Origin: a virus
DNA: 30,855 nt
IMG/VR virus record: IMGVR_UViG_3300009373_000025
Span: 1-30,855 of that record
Reading direction: 5' to 3' (one strand)
The position numbers and the translations under genes were made by a program. The notes beneath the pieces were generated by a model, which was given only the letters and a program-made list of their open reading frames with translations, was not told the DNA's origin and searched no databases. Each line of letters begins with the position of its first letter. Position 1 is the stretch's first letter. Positions 17,233 to 25,364 of this stretch are shown piece by piece.

Positions 17233-18222
17233 CTAGCTGACCGCAGATTCGGTGATGGTCAACGAATCTGTGAACCGAATCCGGTTATTGCCAAACCAGT
17301 ACTCCGGCTGGCCCCAGGGATTCTTAGCGTTCTGGATGACGTTGGCCTTGTCCTGCGCAACTTTCCAGAGCTGACCCCAGAGGGTCCGGTTCAAATAGAT
17401 GACCGCACCGGCTCCCATGTTTTTCATGGAAACGAGCGCATCGATTACGATCTGCATGTACTTGGAGGTATCTCTAAAGTTGTTTGACGTCCCAGTACTT
17501 TCGACGTTTGCAACGCGCCGGATACACCGGTCATCCGCGATCACGAGCCCTCCCTTCCAGCCGTAGCGGACGACGTACGCGTAGTACGCTTTGCTATTGC
17601 TGTCGAGAACTCGTTCGACTCCCCTGTCTTCCTTCTCGATGCCGAGAAACTTATGTCCTCTGGAATATACCAGATACACGCTCTCCGGTCCCCATTGAAC
17701 GATAATTACCGACGCCAAGTCAGAGCCAGATCCACCATAACTGTGCACCGCTGTCTGTCCAAACGCATCCGTCAAAGACGTTGCATTCAGTCTCGCTTCG
17801 ACACCATCGAAGTGATTTCCGCCGGCCACACTGCCGGTGACGAGCGCGTCACCGACGTCATTGCCGAGCCCCTCCATGTGTGCATACTCTTTGCGTTTCA
17901 AGAATCCCTCTTTGTCTCTCTCGAGATCCAGGAGGCCTGTATCTACTTCAAGACGAGATTCTATGTTTCCGATGTATTCACGGACGGGGGTCTCACGGCC
18001 TTTGGCAGCATCAATCCCTTCGTTAAGATCACGCCATGTGCCGGCAACCAACGACGCGTTTCTCACTACTCGGTGAGACGTGAAGTCGTTTGCCTCAAAC
18101 ATGGGTGCGTCTTTGAGAAGGTCCTGCGATTCAGTCAGCGGCATTACCATGTCCATCAACTGGCCGTTGTGCGAAAGCTCGGCCAGATCGTACATGGTTA
18201 CTTTCGTGCCTATAGTAGCCAC
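17233..18222 (-). CDS. Major capsid protein (HK97-fold, podovirus type)
   Basis: 329 aa, GTG start with GAGG seven nt upstream. Family features: MATIGTKVTMYDLAELSHNG at the N-terminus, HRVVRNASLVAGTWRDLNEGI, an E-loop-like segment near residues 70-110, GHKFLGIEKEDRGVERVL, and C-terminal MGAGAVIYLNRTLWGQLWK and NRIRFTDSLTITESAV. It belongs to the group of podoviral capsid proteins around 330 aa that have no prohead protease; none is seen here. It sits between scaffold and cement genes. Confidence 0.88.
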   Translation of the reverse strand: MATIGTKVTMYDLAELSHNGQLMDMVMPLTESQDLLKDAPMFEANDFTSHRVVRNASLVAGTWRDLNEGIDAAKGRETPVREYIGNIESRLEVDTGLLDLERDKEGFLKRKEYAHMEGLGNDVGDALVTGSVAGGNHFDGVEARLNATSLTDAFGQTAVHSYGGSGSDLASVIIVQWGPESVYLVYSRGHKFLGIEKEDRGVERVLDSNSKAYYAYVVRYGWKGGLVIADDRCIRRVANVESTGTSNNFRDTSKYMQIVIDALVSMKNMGAGAVIYLNRTLWGQLWKVAQDKANVIQNAKNPWGQPEYWFGNNRIRFTDSLTITESAVS

Positions 18223-18278
18223 TGCATAACCTCGTTAGTTTGTTACGCAGGACTATTCGCAACGCGAATCTCTACCGA
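18223..18278 (-). other. Gap between scaffold and capsid genes
   Basis: This is the longest clear untranslated gap among the head genes (56 nt). It holds a 6-bp inverted repeat, ATTCGC/GCGAAT with a 3-nt loop at 18255-18269, and the capsid ribosome-binding site. There is no T run after the repeat, and no convincing -35/-10 pair was found. It may affect capsid mRNA ends or translation. Confidence 0.3.
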
Positions 18279-19130
18279 CTAGAACGTTCCCTGTTGTCTG
18301 TTTTTCTCGTAATCAGCGAGGTGCGGAAAACTGGATTCTCCCGGCTGGCTGCTGCCCTCACCATCGGAGCGTGGACCTTCCCCTTCAGATATCTGCGCTC
18401 CAAGGTCTGCAAAGAATCGCCTCAGCTCAGGTCTCGTCTGGAGCTCATTATCTACGACAAACTTACTGAACTCCGGAAATCTCGCGATTGTACGGTTCGC
18501 GAGCTCCTTGTGTTTGTTGTAGTCAGAACCCCAATCGGACTTGAGTTTTCGCTCAGCTTCGGCGAGAGCGGTGTCTCGCGCGGCAACACGTTGCTCGCCA
18601 AGAGTTTTAACATAATTGGCCGTCTGTCCACGGAACCACTTCTGCAGCTCATTCGCTTGCTCTTGGGAAAGCTTGAGACCAAAGGCTTGCTCTGCAAAGG
18701 ACTTCAACTCGCCATCGACCCACGTGAGTTCCACCCCTTCGGGAAGTTCTACGTCATCGAACTGGTAGCCGTCCTGCGTCTCGGGTCGTCCCAATACAGG
18801 GGCGATCCGTTCAAAAAAACGTGACAGCTCCTCGTCCGTGGCGTTCTCCCCAGGCAGCGAGACTGTATTGCCCTGCTGTTGCTCGAGATCTACATATGCT
18901 CGAGCCAGCTTGGATGCAGTATCGAACTTCAAAAGGCTCTCGTGCCCTTTTAGGTCCTGCTCAAACTGCTTGTGTAACGCCGGGACGTTGTTGCCGTCGG
19001 TTGCTGAAGCTACGCTCTCTTGCGACGCATCAGGTCCACCAGATTTAGGATTGCCTGCATCTCCCGTGGGTTCAGTGAGGGTTTCACCGGCCCCCTCGGT
19101 TAGCAGATCCGTAGTCTGTCCATCTGACAT
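18279..19130 (-). CDS. Capsid scaffolding protein
   Basis: 283 aa, ATG with GGAG at seven nt. The N-terminus is acidic and disordered (Gly, Thr, Asp, Glu rich, residues 1-50), followed by FDTASKLARAYVDLEQQQG, the hydrophilic domain with GYQFDDVELPEGV, then helical segments (FAEQAFGLKLSQEQANELQKW, KLKSDWGSDYNKHKELANR) and a low-complexity C-terminus ending with HLADYEKNRQQ. This layout is characteristic of podovirus scaffolds, which guide capsid assembly and then leave. Its place immediately before the major capsid gene supports the call. Confidence 0.85.
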   Translation of the reverse strand: MSDGQTTDLLTEGAGETLTEPTGDAGNPKSGGPDASQESVASATDGNNVPALHKQFEQDLKGHESLLKFDTASKLARAYVDLEQQQGNTVSLPGENATDEELSRFFERIAPVLGRPETQDGYQFDDVELPEGVELTWVDGELKSFAEQAFGLKLSQEQANELQKWFRGQTANYVKTLGEQRVAARDTALAEAERKLKSDWGSDYNKHKELANRTIARFPEFSKFVVDNELQTRPELRRFFADLGAQISEGEGPRSDGEGSSQPGESSFPHLADYEKNRQQGTF

Positions 19131-19133
19131 TGA

Positions 19134-19418
19134 TTAACTCCTATCGAACACCGGTATCACCGGGTGATTCGCTATATATTCGGCGAGAGCACCTCTGTTG
19201 TCCTCTCGCGTGACTTGCATGATGTCGAGGAGCTTGCACACAAAATTGCGCTCAATTCTGTCCTCCTCGGTCTCGCATGGATCCCAGAATCCTCCGAGAT
19301 TCATGATCGTTGCGAAAACCCTCTGGCCTTCAGGATTTTCGCAAAACACGGTCCGGAATAGCCGGCAGGCCGCTTCTTCATTGGCCTGTAGCCATTCTCG
19401 GCTTTCGGCCGGCGTCAT
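19134..19418 (-). CDS. Bbp19-like small head protein
   Basis: 94 aa, ATG overlapping the stop of the 42-aa gene as ATGA. The core RLFRTVFCENPEGQRVFATI, followed by a loop containing two acidic runs and NFVCKLLDIMQV, follows the pattern of the Bbp19 family ('F..peGq.vl..l' then 'eGrR.l...I'). Members lie between portal and scaffold in BPP-1-like podoviruses; function is unknown. Two cysteines in ENPEG and DPCET contexts do not form a clear metal site. Confidence 0.65.
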   Translation of the reverse strand: MTPAESREWLQANEEAACRLFRTVFCENPEGQRVFATIMNLGGFWDPCETEEDRIERNFVCKLLDIMQVTREDNRGALAEYIANHPVIPVFDRS

Positions 19419-19543
19419 TTCTTTTTCTTGCCCTTTTTGGCCAGATACGCACGGTAGGCCCGTGTTGCCGATGCCTTAGTCTTATACATCGCCGGGCCGT
19501 TGCCGATCCGCCACTTCCCGTTAGGCGCTCTTCTTAGTGGCAT
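19415..19543 (-). CDS. 42-aa basic protein
   Basis: A short gene with a clear GGAGG site seven nt before its ATG, starting inside the last codons of the previous gene (23-nt overlap) and sharing ATGA with the next. The product begins MPLRRAPNGKWRIGNGPAMY and ends in AYRAYLAKKG plus a lysine run. The start (MPL/V-R/K-R...G+W) and the AYRAYLAKK helix recall tiny basic proteins often found near the portal gene of podoviruses. Its function is unknown; charge suggests nucleic acid or capsid-interior contact. Confidence 0.75.
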   Translation of the reverse strand: MPLRRAPNGKWRIGNGPAMYKTKASATRAYRAYLAKKGKKKK

Positions 19544-19721
19544 GTAGCCGCCTCCTCTCCTTCTTCGAAAGGTGCTGCCTTGGATACTTCCTCCGGATGC
19601 ACCGATTTCGCGGATCCCAGAAATACTGATCGCTCATCCCTTCCGTCGCCTCGCCCTTCCCAAGTTTTTGCAGTCTTTCCTGTCCTCGCTTCTCCATCTC
19701 AGTCCGTTTGTGCTTGGCCAC
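19521..19721 (-). CDS. 66-aa basic protein after portal
   Basis: GTG start overlapping the portal stop (TAGTG). The product is very basic (many Lys and Arg: KHKRTEMEKRGQERLQKLGK, RRKYPRQHLSKKERRRLHATKK) with a short aromatic centre (DQYFWDPRN). No family was recognised. Coding is supported by tight coupling on both sides and by conservation of the gene-dense layout, not by a known domain. Confidence 0.55.
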   Translation of the reverse strand: MAKHKRTEMEKRGQERLQKLGKGEATEGMSDQYFWDPRNRCIRRKYPRQHLSKKERRRLHATKKSA

Positions 19722-21373
19722 TACAGACGCCCCTGAGTCGTCATGAGATCTACGGGCGAGTTAGGCTGCACCGGCTCATTCAGCTTCGGATATGCATCGG
19801 CCACCTGGCCTGCCTGCTCGAGCATTCGCTGTTGTTGGATCGCCCGGGCCCGGGCAGCTCTCAGCTTGTCGCGTTCCGGGATTTCCCTAATCGCTTCTTC
19901 AGGAAAGCCTTCCGACGTGGCGATTTTCCTGATGAGCTCATCAAGGTCTATGTTATCCCACACCTCAGGCTTTATCTCTCCGACTGCGGAGATAACAGAT
20001 AAGCCGCTATTGATGTTGTGCGCCTGGTGATATCGTTGCTGCGCCTGGGCGAGAGGCCCAATGAAGTCAACGTCGATCTGCCCGCCTGTTTGGAGGAGCA
20101 CCATTGGCGGCACAGGCAGCCAACCGTTGCGTAGAGCAATATGAAAGGTGCGCTTGACCACGGGCTTGAGAAACTCATTGTTCATGCCTGTGAGAGGGCC
20201 GGCCAGGAGAGCCACCTTCTCTCCCATCCGCTCGTTAATCTCACGTGCGGTCATCTGCCGTTCAGATCGGGTGAGCATCTCAAATAGCTCAGTATGAAAA
20301 TGCTTGTCGATGCTCTCGTACCACCGATTGAGCACGTCAAGCCCGATTGGATATTCACCACCGAGATCAATCGCCTCGATCTTCCTGTTGTCACGTTTGT
20401 AGTAGTTCCGGCCGTGGGGAACGATCTGCTCCTTGCCGCGCATGTAGTCTGGAATATTCAGCGGCTTCTCAACGGCGAGTTGCCCGGCTTCAGTCAGCGT
20501 CCGACCAATCTCATTTACCTTGCGAATGCTACTCTTTGAGTTAAGCGCCGGCGATCTGCCGTAGTCTTCATCGCTGTTGGTTTGCCAACGAGCAACGATT
20601 ACCGGATTTTCGTAGTAGCCGGCCTCGCGGAGGATCTCCTCATCTTCGGCCAGGATCTCAACGCCGATCCATGGTCGATTCTTTGACCCCATGCCTTCGA
20701 AATACTTGTCACGTTGCGGATGAACGATGTGCAGTATCTCATGGGACCCAAGCGGCTCCTCTTCGCAGTTTTCTCGCAGATCTTTCGTCAGCTCAGATTC
20801 TGAATAGCGTTCAAGCACCGTCCGCCCTTTCATCCAGACCCGCCTGACCGAGAGATCGATCGAACGGTTCCGGCCGGAGAGAATGTACGTTTCTTTCGGA
20901 TGCCTGGTGTCATAGACCAGCGTCATAAACTCAATGGGATCTTCGACGACCATTGTCGGTGTTCCGACAGTCACCAGATCTGAGGTGTACTCCATCGAGG
21001 AGGCGTAGAAATTGCTGTTGCTGAAGATCTTGTAGCAGACCTCATCGCAGGCCGCGAACCAGTCGGCCACATAGGGCAGGTCGTTGAACTCGGGTATTGA
21101 GTGCTTGAGCTGAAACCACCTGATCCGTGGGCCGACATTGTATCCCACCAGGCCACGCACGAGGGTATCGGCTGCATTGATAGCGTGATCGTCACCTATA
21201 TCCTCACCCACCGCCGACCCGTCGTCAGCGTATGCCGTATCATTGTCGAAGAATGACCGGCGAGGATTGACATAGGGGATGATCTCCTTCCAAAGCTTCT
21301 CCCAGGGCCTGCGAATGGTCTTGAGCTCATCAAAGATATCCAGGTATTTCCGTACTCGTTCCTCGTCTGGCAT
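19721..21373 (-). CDS. Portal (head-tail connector) protein
   Basis: 550 aa. The start at 21373 (MPDEERVRKYLDIFDELKT) is chosen because AAGGAG lies six nt upstream; an in-frame upstream start at 21406 lies inside the previous gene. Family signs: RPWEKLWKEIIPYVNPRR, NAADTLVRGLVGYNVGPRIRW, DYGRSPALNSKSSIRKVNEI, SERQMTAREINERMGEK and GPLAQAQQRY near the C-terminus, all typical of T7-type head-tail connector proteins. It should form the dodecameric DNA entry ring and dock terminase. Confidence 0.92.
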   Translation of the reverse strand: MPDEERVRKYLDIFDELKTIRRPWEKLWKEIIPYVNPRRSFFDNDTAYADDGSAVGEDIGDDHAINAADTLVRGLVGYNVGPRIRWFQLKHSIPEFNDLPYVADWFAACDEVCYKIFSNSNFYASSMEYTSDLVTVGTPTMVVEDPIEFMTLVYDTRHPKETYILSGRNRSIDLSVRRVWMKGRTVLERYSESELTKDLRENCEEEPLGSHEILHIVHPQRDKYFEGMGSKNRPWIGVEILAEDEEILREAGYYENPVIVARWQTNSDEDYGRSPALNSKSSIRKVNEIGRTLTEAGQLAVEKPLNIPDYMRGKEQIVPHGRNYYKRDNRKIEAIDLGGEYPIGLDVLNRWYESIDKHFHTELFEMLTRSERQMTAREINERMGEKVALLAGPLTGMNNEFLKPVVKRTFHIALRNGWLPVPPMVLLQTGGQIDVDFIGPLAQAQQRYHQAHNINSGLSVISAVGEIKPEVWDNIDLDELIRKIATSEGFPEEAIREIPERDKLRAARARAIQQQRMLEQAGQVADAYPKLNEPVQPNSPVDLMTTQGRL

Positions 21374-21375
21374 AC

Positions 21376-22074
21376 CTACTCCTTGTACCTGCTGAAGACA
21401 TCCCACTGCTGCGGAGCAGAGAACTCCTCCTGCAGCCGGTCCGCATACGTCTTCTCGGTCTCGTGATCCTGGCGTGCCTTCCAGACTCCCATGCCCACTG
21501 CTCGAACCAGGTCATCGTATCCGGTGGCCTGGCTGTTACGGTTGATCGTGACGCCGGTGTCCGTCCGGATTCGGAGGTTGACGAGCTGTGAGTCGAGGAT
21601 TTCTATCAGCTCCAAGTCTGCTGCAGTTCGCACAAGACCTGACCGGTACGCCGAGGCCAAAGCAGTGATGAGCTCGTGCCGCGGGACCATGAACACTCCG
21701 TCAACCAGACGCGATACGCTGCCGGTGGCGCTGATGGACATGAGCACCGGCTCCTCGTCGAGCTCCTCGAGGAAGTACTCGATCGCCATGCCGGTGTCAT
21801 CGATACCGAGCACGAGCTCCACCGACTTGGTCATAAAGCTTGGATGCTCGGCGAGCTCATGTGCCATCCGGTCTATCAGCGCTTCATAGCCTTCCCCCTT
21901 GACCCGCTCCATATGCGGGATTTCAAAATTGGGCACCAGGTCCCGGGCGTCGAACCGCGCGACATCTGCACCCTCGACCCCACGAGTCTTAGCGTAGTAG
22001 CCCACCTCTACCACCGCTATTGTCGAGTACTCGGCGAGGCCTTTCCAATCTGTGCAGACATACACATCAGCCAA
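21376..22074 (-). CDS. Stand-alone RNase H-fold nuclease resembling a terminase nuclease domain
   Basis: 232 aa, TTG start with GAGGTGA upstream and an 8-nt overlap with the large terminase gene; a GTG three codons later is an alternative. The layout matches the C-terminal nuclease of large terminases: first strand VYVCTDWKGLAEYSTIAVVE with D9, a second acidic strand VELVLGIDDTGMA with D92/D93, the PRHELITALASAYRSGLV helix and the final SQATGYDDLVRAVGMGVW with D187/D188. There is no ATPase domain. The terminase gene next door already encodes its own complete nuclease, so this is an extra copy of the fold. Inference: packaging-linked DNA cleavage or a structural paralogue. Confidence 0.7.
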   Translation of the reverse strand: MADVYVCTDWKGLAEYSTIAVVEVGYYAKTRGVEGADVARFDARDLVPNFEIPHMERVKGEGYEALIDRMAHELAEHPSFMTKSVELVLGIDDTGMAIEYFLEELDEEPVLMSISATGSVSRLVDGVFMVPRHELITALASAYRSGLVRTAADLELIEILDSQLVNLRIRTDTGVTINRNSQATGYDDLVRAVGMGVWKARQDHETEKTYADRLQEEFSAPQQWDVFSRYKE

Positions 22075-23386
22075 GTGACTTCACCTCACTATCAGCGGTC
22101 GATTTGCCGTAGAGCGACTTAACACTCTGTGAATGCCCACGTTGTACGTCTTCGCCTTTGAGGATATCTTCCTGCCGGCGGAATACGCGGTAAATCGTGG
22201 CGTCGATGCAGTGATCGTTGCCGTCCTGCGGCACCGGAAGATACGAGATATTCCCGTCCTCATCAGCTTTCGCCTTCCGCTTCCACGACCACATCGCGCA
22301 TTCCTGCTTCAGGTTTGGAGACTCACCGACCACGTGAATCTGCAGGCCTTTGAGCCAAAGCGCGGCAGCCGCTTTGTAGTTCGGCGCCTTGTCGCCGGCG
22401 GAGATGAGCCATCCCAGGTCCTCGAGCTCCTGGATGCTCTTGGGCTCCGCAGAGTCGCCGGAGATATCGCTCTCGCCTTTAGTCATGCCGACCGATTCCA
22501 TCACGTCCGAGAGCTCGGGATTCGTGAGATCGGTTGCGTACACCTTCTCCCGGATCCAGAGCTCGCCCGGCTTCATCCAAGTCTCGACGACGGCAGCCGG
22601 ATCCAAAGCGAATCCGAAGTCAAGACCAAATCCCTTATGAGTCATTCCTGCAGGGACACTATCGACGCAATCCCAATTCTTGAGGATTGCACCTTGCATC
22701 CGCGTGAACAGGCCGAGGCCCCACATCTGCCACAGTTCGGGATTGGTCTCGCGGTAGCGCTCGAGTACTCGTATCGTTGCGAGGGGACAAAAGAAATTGT
22801 GCTGGTACCAAGTCCTGAGAATACATGCATCATTGGCGATGACCGGGATCCCGAGCTCGGGCTTGAGCCCGTTGAACCACCGCCGCTGGATCCAGTGCTG
22901 ATAGCCTGGTATCTCAGGAATCGGGTTGAACGTAAGCCACATCTGCGGAGGCGGATCCACCGGCGCTGAAAGGCCCGCATCGAGCGTATCGAAGTCTGCC
23001 TCTGTGAACTCCGTCCCTTCCTCAAGCCAATAGTCCGTAGCTTCCTCGACGGACTTCATCTTCTCCGGGTCGTCTGCCCCAATGAAGTGAAATACTGAGC
23101 CGTTGGGGAGCCTTATCTCCCGGTCGGTTTTATTTATGTCGCAGAAGGCCAGCCAGCCAAACTCTGATAACGCATTCTTGATTCTAGCCCAGACGGAAAG
23201 TCGTATCGTCGTTGCGTATTTCCGCAGGACGAAGATGTGCCGGCTGCGGTTCTCGATCGCGAGCCTGACCAACAGCTGTGAAACTGACCATGATTTGGAG
23301 CTCCGCCGGCCGCCGTAGATAATCATGTAGCGCTCACGAACGTTCTCGAGCTGTTGGTATACGCCGTTAATCCTGACTCTTGGCAT
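22067..23386 (-). CDS. terL: Terminase large subunit
   Basis: 439 aa from the ATG at 23386 (MPRVRINGVYQQL), which has GAGG upstream and overlaps the small subunit gene by 20 nt. ATPase domain: Walker A-like IIYGGRRSSKSW (K31) and Walker B DYWLEE (D118-E123). Nuclease domain: GLDFGFALDP (D256), SGDSAEP (D311) and NDHCIDATIY (D391, D395). The order and motifs fit the PBSX/P22-like terminases of the Terminase_3 type. The same frame stays open a further 149 codons upstream to 23833, but that part belongs to the small subunit gene region. Confidence 0.92.
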   Translation of the reverse strand: MPRVRINGVYQQLENVRERYMIIYGGRRSSKSWSVSQLLVRLAIENRSRHIFVLRKYATTIRLSVWARIKNALSEFGWLAFCDINKTDREIRLPNGSVFHFIGADDPEKMKSVEEATDYWLEEGTEFTEADFDTLDAGLSAPVDPPPQMWLTFNPIPEIPGYQHWIQRRWFNGLKPELGIPVIANDACILRTWYQHNFFCPLATIRVLERYRETNPELWQMWGLGLFTRMQGAILKNWDCVDSVPAGMTHKGFGLDFGFALDPAAVVETWMKPGELWIREKVYATDLTNPELSDVMESVGMTKGESDISGDSAEPKSIQELEDLGWLISAGDKAPNYKAAAALWLKGLQIHVVGESPNLKQECAMWSWKRKAKADEDGNISYLPVPQDGNDHCIDATIYRVFRRQEDILKGEDVQRGHSQSVKSLYGKSTADSEVKSLG

Positions 23387-23833
23387 TATCCTCATCTTCT
23401 GCCTCGTTGATATATTCAATCTGGATTCTTGCCGGTGGCCCGGTCTCGCCGAATAGTGAGCTCTCGGTTTTTGTCTTACCGTGCATGTCTGCCAGCAGTT
23501 TCGTAGCATGCATGCGAGTCGTGTTGTCCTCAAACTGGCCAAGACTCTTATCCTGATGGAACTTCGTAACCTTCGCATTGAGTCGCTTATGAATTTCCTC
23601 AAGAAGTCGCTCCTCGCCCATGTTGGCAGCTGCAAGCTTCGTCTTCCAGTCAGCTTTTTTTTTATGCGTTTAAGCATGCGAGAACCGCCAACCGAAGCTA
23701 CTTCACGCGAGCATTCCGGCTTAACGAAGAGATAAGCGTCTGTCTCTGATTTCCCCGCTATGTAGGCCTGGAAAAAGATCTGTTCTCGAGGTGTCAGTGG
23801 ATTTTTCTTAACGTTTCCTAACGAATCTGCCAA
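23367..23833 (-). CDS. terS: Terminase small subunit, interrupted by a -1 frameshift at an A9 run
   Basis: The N-terminal frame starts at a TTG at 23833 with GGGAGGGG four nt upstream and reads NPLTPREQIFFQAYIAGKSE, then KPECSREVASVGGSRMLKRI, the DNA-binding helices of Terminase_2-type small subunits. At nine A (23655-23663) a -1 shift is needed to reach ADWKTKLAAANMGEERLLEE and the rest (stop at 23367), giving 155 aa, a normal length. AT[A AAA AAA] is a classic slippery heptamer. Without a shift the frame stays open into the large subunit. Programmed frameshifting, a real mutation or a homopolymer error are all possible. Confidence 0.8.
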
Positions 23834-23884
23834 AAGGCCCCTCCCGGTCCTGATGGTCTGTTGCCCACTTTATCGGCACGAGTT

Positions 23885-24955
23885 TTATAAGGTTTTAGCT
23901 TTTTCTTGAAAATTCGTCGAAAATTTCATGTTTTGTGCCTGAAAATAGGCATGAATTTCAGTTTGTGTCTGCAAATTGTCGATTCCAGGCATTTTACCGC
24001 CCAAAAGTGAGTCCAAGCTGACACGGGGAAGACACTGCAAATTGCCTGGTGTATCCTCTGCGACTACCTCGATCATGCGCAGGCCTCCGAACTCAAGCTG
24101 GTACCTGAGCACAGTGATTTTCTCGTAGATCATCGCAGTCAAGGCCTCAAAGCCACACTCAGACATGCCGATATGATCGTTGTCCCGCGGCGGGCTGCCG
24201 TCGGCCAGGTTGGCGGCAATCTTGTTTGTTGTGCCATCGGGAAACAGCGACGGCGTCCGTGGCTTGTGCTTCCAGTAGCACAGGTCATAGCCGATGAAGT
24301 AGATCGGGCTGTAGCCCATGTAGGTTGCCAGGATCGCCGCCTGCAGCGTGGTGCCCGGGCATATTGCCACGGCATGGATGAGCGGATGCTTCATGTAGCT
24401 ATTGTTTTCGCCGAAAGCATACATCTGCAGCTGCTGAAGAGGTCCGCCTCCGGACTCCGGGTTAAACGGATCCTCCATGAGCAGGTACACCTTGGTCTCG
24501 TCCGGGAACCCTGGGAAGTCGAAGACCGGCGAGGTACATCCGGGATGCATGAGAAACGTCGCATTCGCCATTGAAACACCGGCTGCCGCGGGGATGTCCT
24601 TGCTCAGATACGCGGCTGTGTTCGGCCACGGATCATGGACTACGACGTAATTGGGCACAATTTGCCATTTGTAAAACAACATCCACATCTGCGAGGGCGT
24701 GCAGAAGATCGGGGCTTCCATTTTCGCCCTGAGCTCCTTGAGATGCGGAAGTGCGCAGCTCAGCGACGGCCCGGATCCAAGCACGAGCGCAGGGCCTGTA
24801 GCTCCCAGCTGCAGGTTTAGGTCGTGGCGCTCCGCCGCCCACTCGATCCTCGCATAGTTCTTCACGCTGTTGATGATGAACGGGAACCGTCCCCGCTCCT
24901 TCACGCTCTCGGCGCCGGCTTTGAGACGGTCTTTAAATATCTCGTATTCACTCAT
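23885..24955 (-). CDS. MptE/DUF115-like enzyme
   Basis: 356 aa from the ATG at 24955 (MSEYEIFKDRL), chosen for a GGAGG four nt upstream; an upstream in-frame start at 25012 lies within the HNH gene. Seen: ALVLGSGPSLSCALPHL (glycine-rich GSGPSL at 60-65), IVPNYVVVHDPW (D108), CPGTTLQAAILATYMGYSP and IYFIGYDLCYW. This is the pattern of the DUF115 family, which includes archaeal 6-hydroxymethylpterin pyrophosphokinase MptE and the Maf flagellin glycosylation proteins. The phage substrate is unknown. Its position just before the terminase genes and in the same strand suggests it is a cargo or modification gene. Confidence 0.8.
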   Translation of the reverse strand: MSEYEIFKDRLKAGAESVKERGRFPFIINSVKNYARIEWAAERHDLNLQLGATGPALVLGSGPSLSCALPHLKELRAKMEAPIFCTPSQMWMLFYKWQIVPNYVVVHDPWPNTAAYLSKDIPAAAGVSMANATFLMHPGCTSPVFDFPGFPDETKVYLLMEDPFNPESGGGPLQQLQMYAFGENNSYMKHPLIHAVAICPGTTLQAAILATYMGYSPIYFIGYDLCYWKHKPRTPSLFPDGTTNKIAANLADGSPPRDNDHIGMSECGFEALTAMIYEKITVLRYQLEFGGLRMIEVVAEDTPGNLQCLPRVSLDSLLGGKMPGIDNLQTQTEIHAYFQAQNMKFSTNFQEKAKTL

Positions 24956-25364
24956 TTTCCCTCCTCGCCAAATGTTTCGCTTCCACCGTTTCAAAATAAA
25001 ATTGCACGTCATGCGCAGATATATAAGCGAGTATATCTACCCCAATTCCTTTCAGCCAAGCAATCTGCTCTTTGCTAAAAACAGGAGCGCCAAGCATACG
25101 CGCTTTGTGAAGATATCGAAATCTCTCAAGAGTGTTGGTTCCCTTACGGCAATTACAGCTGCGGCAAGATGGCATAAGGTTCTTTATCTCATCTATTCCC
25201 CCGTTGAACATCGGAACAAGATGATCAATGTGCATCAGGAAATTTGCATCTAGGCGTTCTGGACGGGCAGCGTCACAATTCAACCATACTTTTTTGCCAC
25301 AGTAAGCGCACCTGCCGCCGTACATTTCAAAAACGTATTTCTGGATTGCAATACCTCTACTCAT
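24948..25364 (-). CDS. HNH endonuclease
   Basis: 138 aa, ATG at 25364 sharing ATGA with the mini gene before it. The HNH signature is clear: paired cysteines CAYCG (C19, C22), HIDHLVPMFNGG (H45, D47, H48), KNLMPSCRSCN (N62, C67, C70, N71) and KG. It lies close to the terminase genes; in several phage families such HNH proteins assist terminase in genome packaging, but free-standing homing nucleases look the same. Its own ribosome-binding site is weak, so translation likely depends on the upstream mini gene. Confidence 0.85.
   Translation of the reverse strand: MSRGIAIQKYVFEMYGGRCAYCGKKVWLNCDAARPERLDANFLMHIDHLVPMFNGGIDEIKNLMPSCRSCNCRKGTNTLERFRYLHKARMLGAPVFSKEQIAWLKGIGVDILAYISAHDVQFYFETVEAKHLARRENE

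Noticed and set aside
18255-18269. 6-bp hairpin before the capsid gene as a terminator
   Set aside because: Short stem with no T run on either strand; the capsid gene follows immediately.
22133-22969. Plus-strand open frame (278 codons) opposite the large terminase
   Set aside because: It is antisense to a gene with clear Walker and nuclease motifs; composition is that of a shadow frame.
23834-23884. Promoter or terminator between the MptE-like and small terminase genes
   Set aside because: The 51-nt gap shows only the ribosome-binding octamer; no hairpin with T run or -35/-10 pair.
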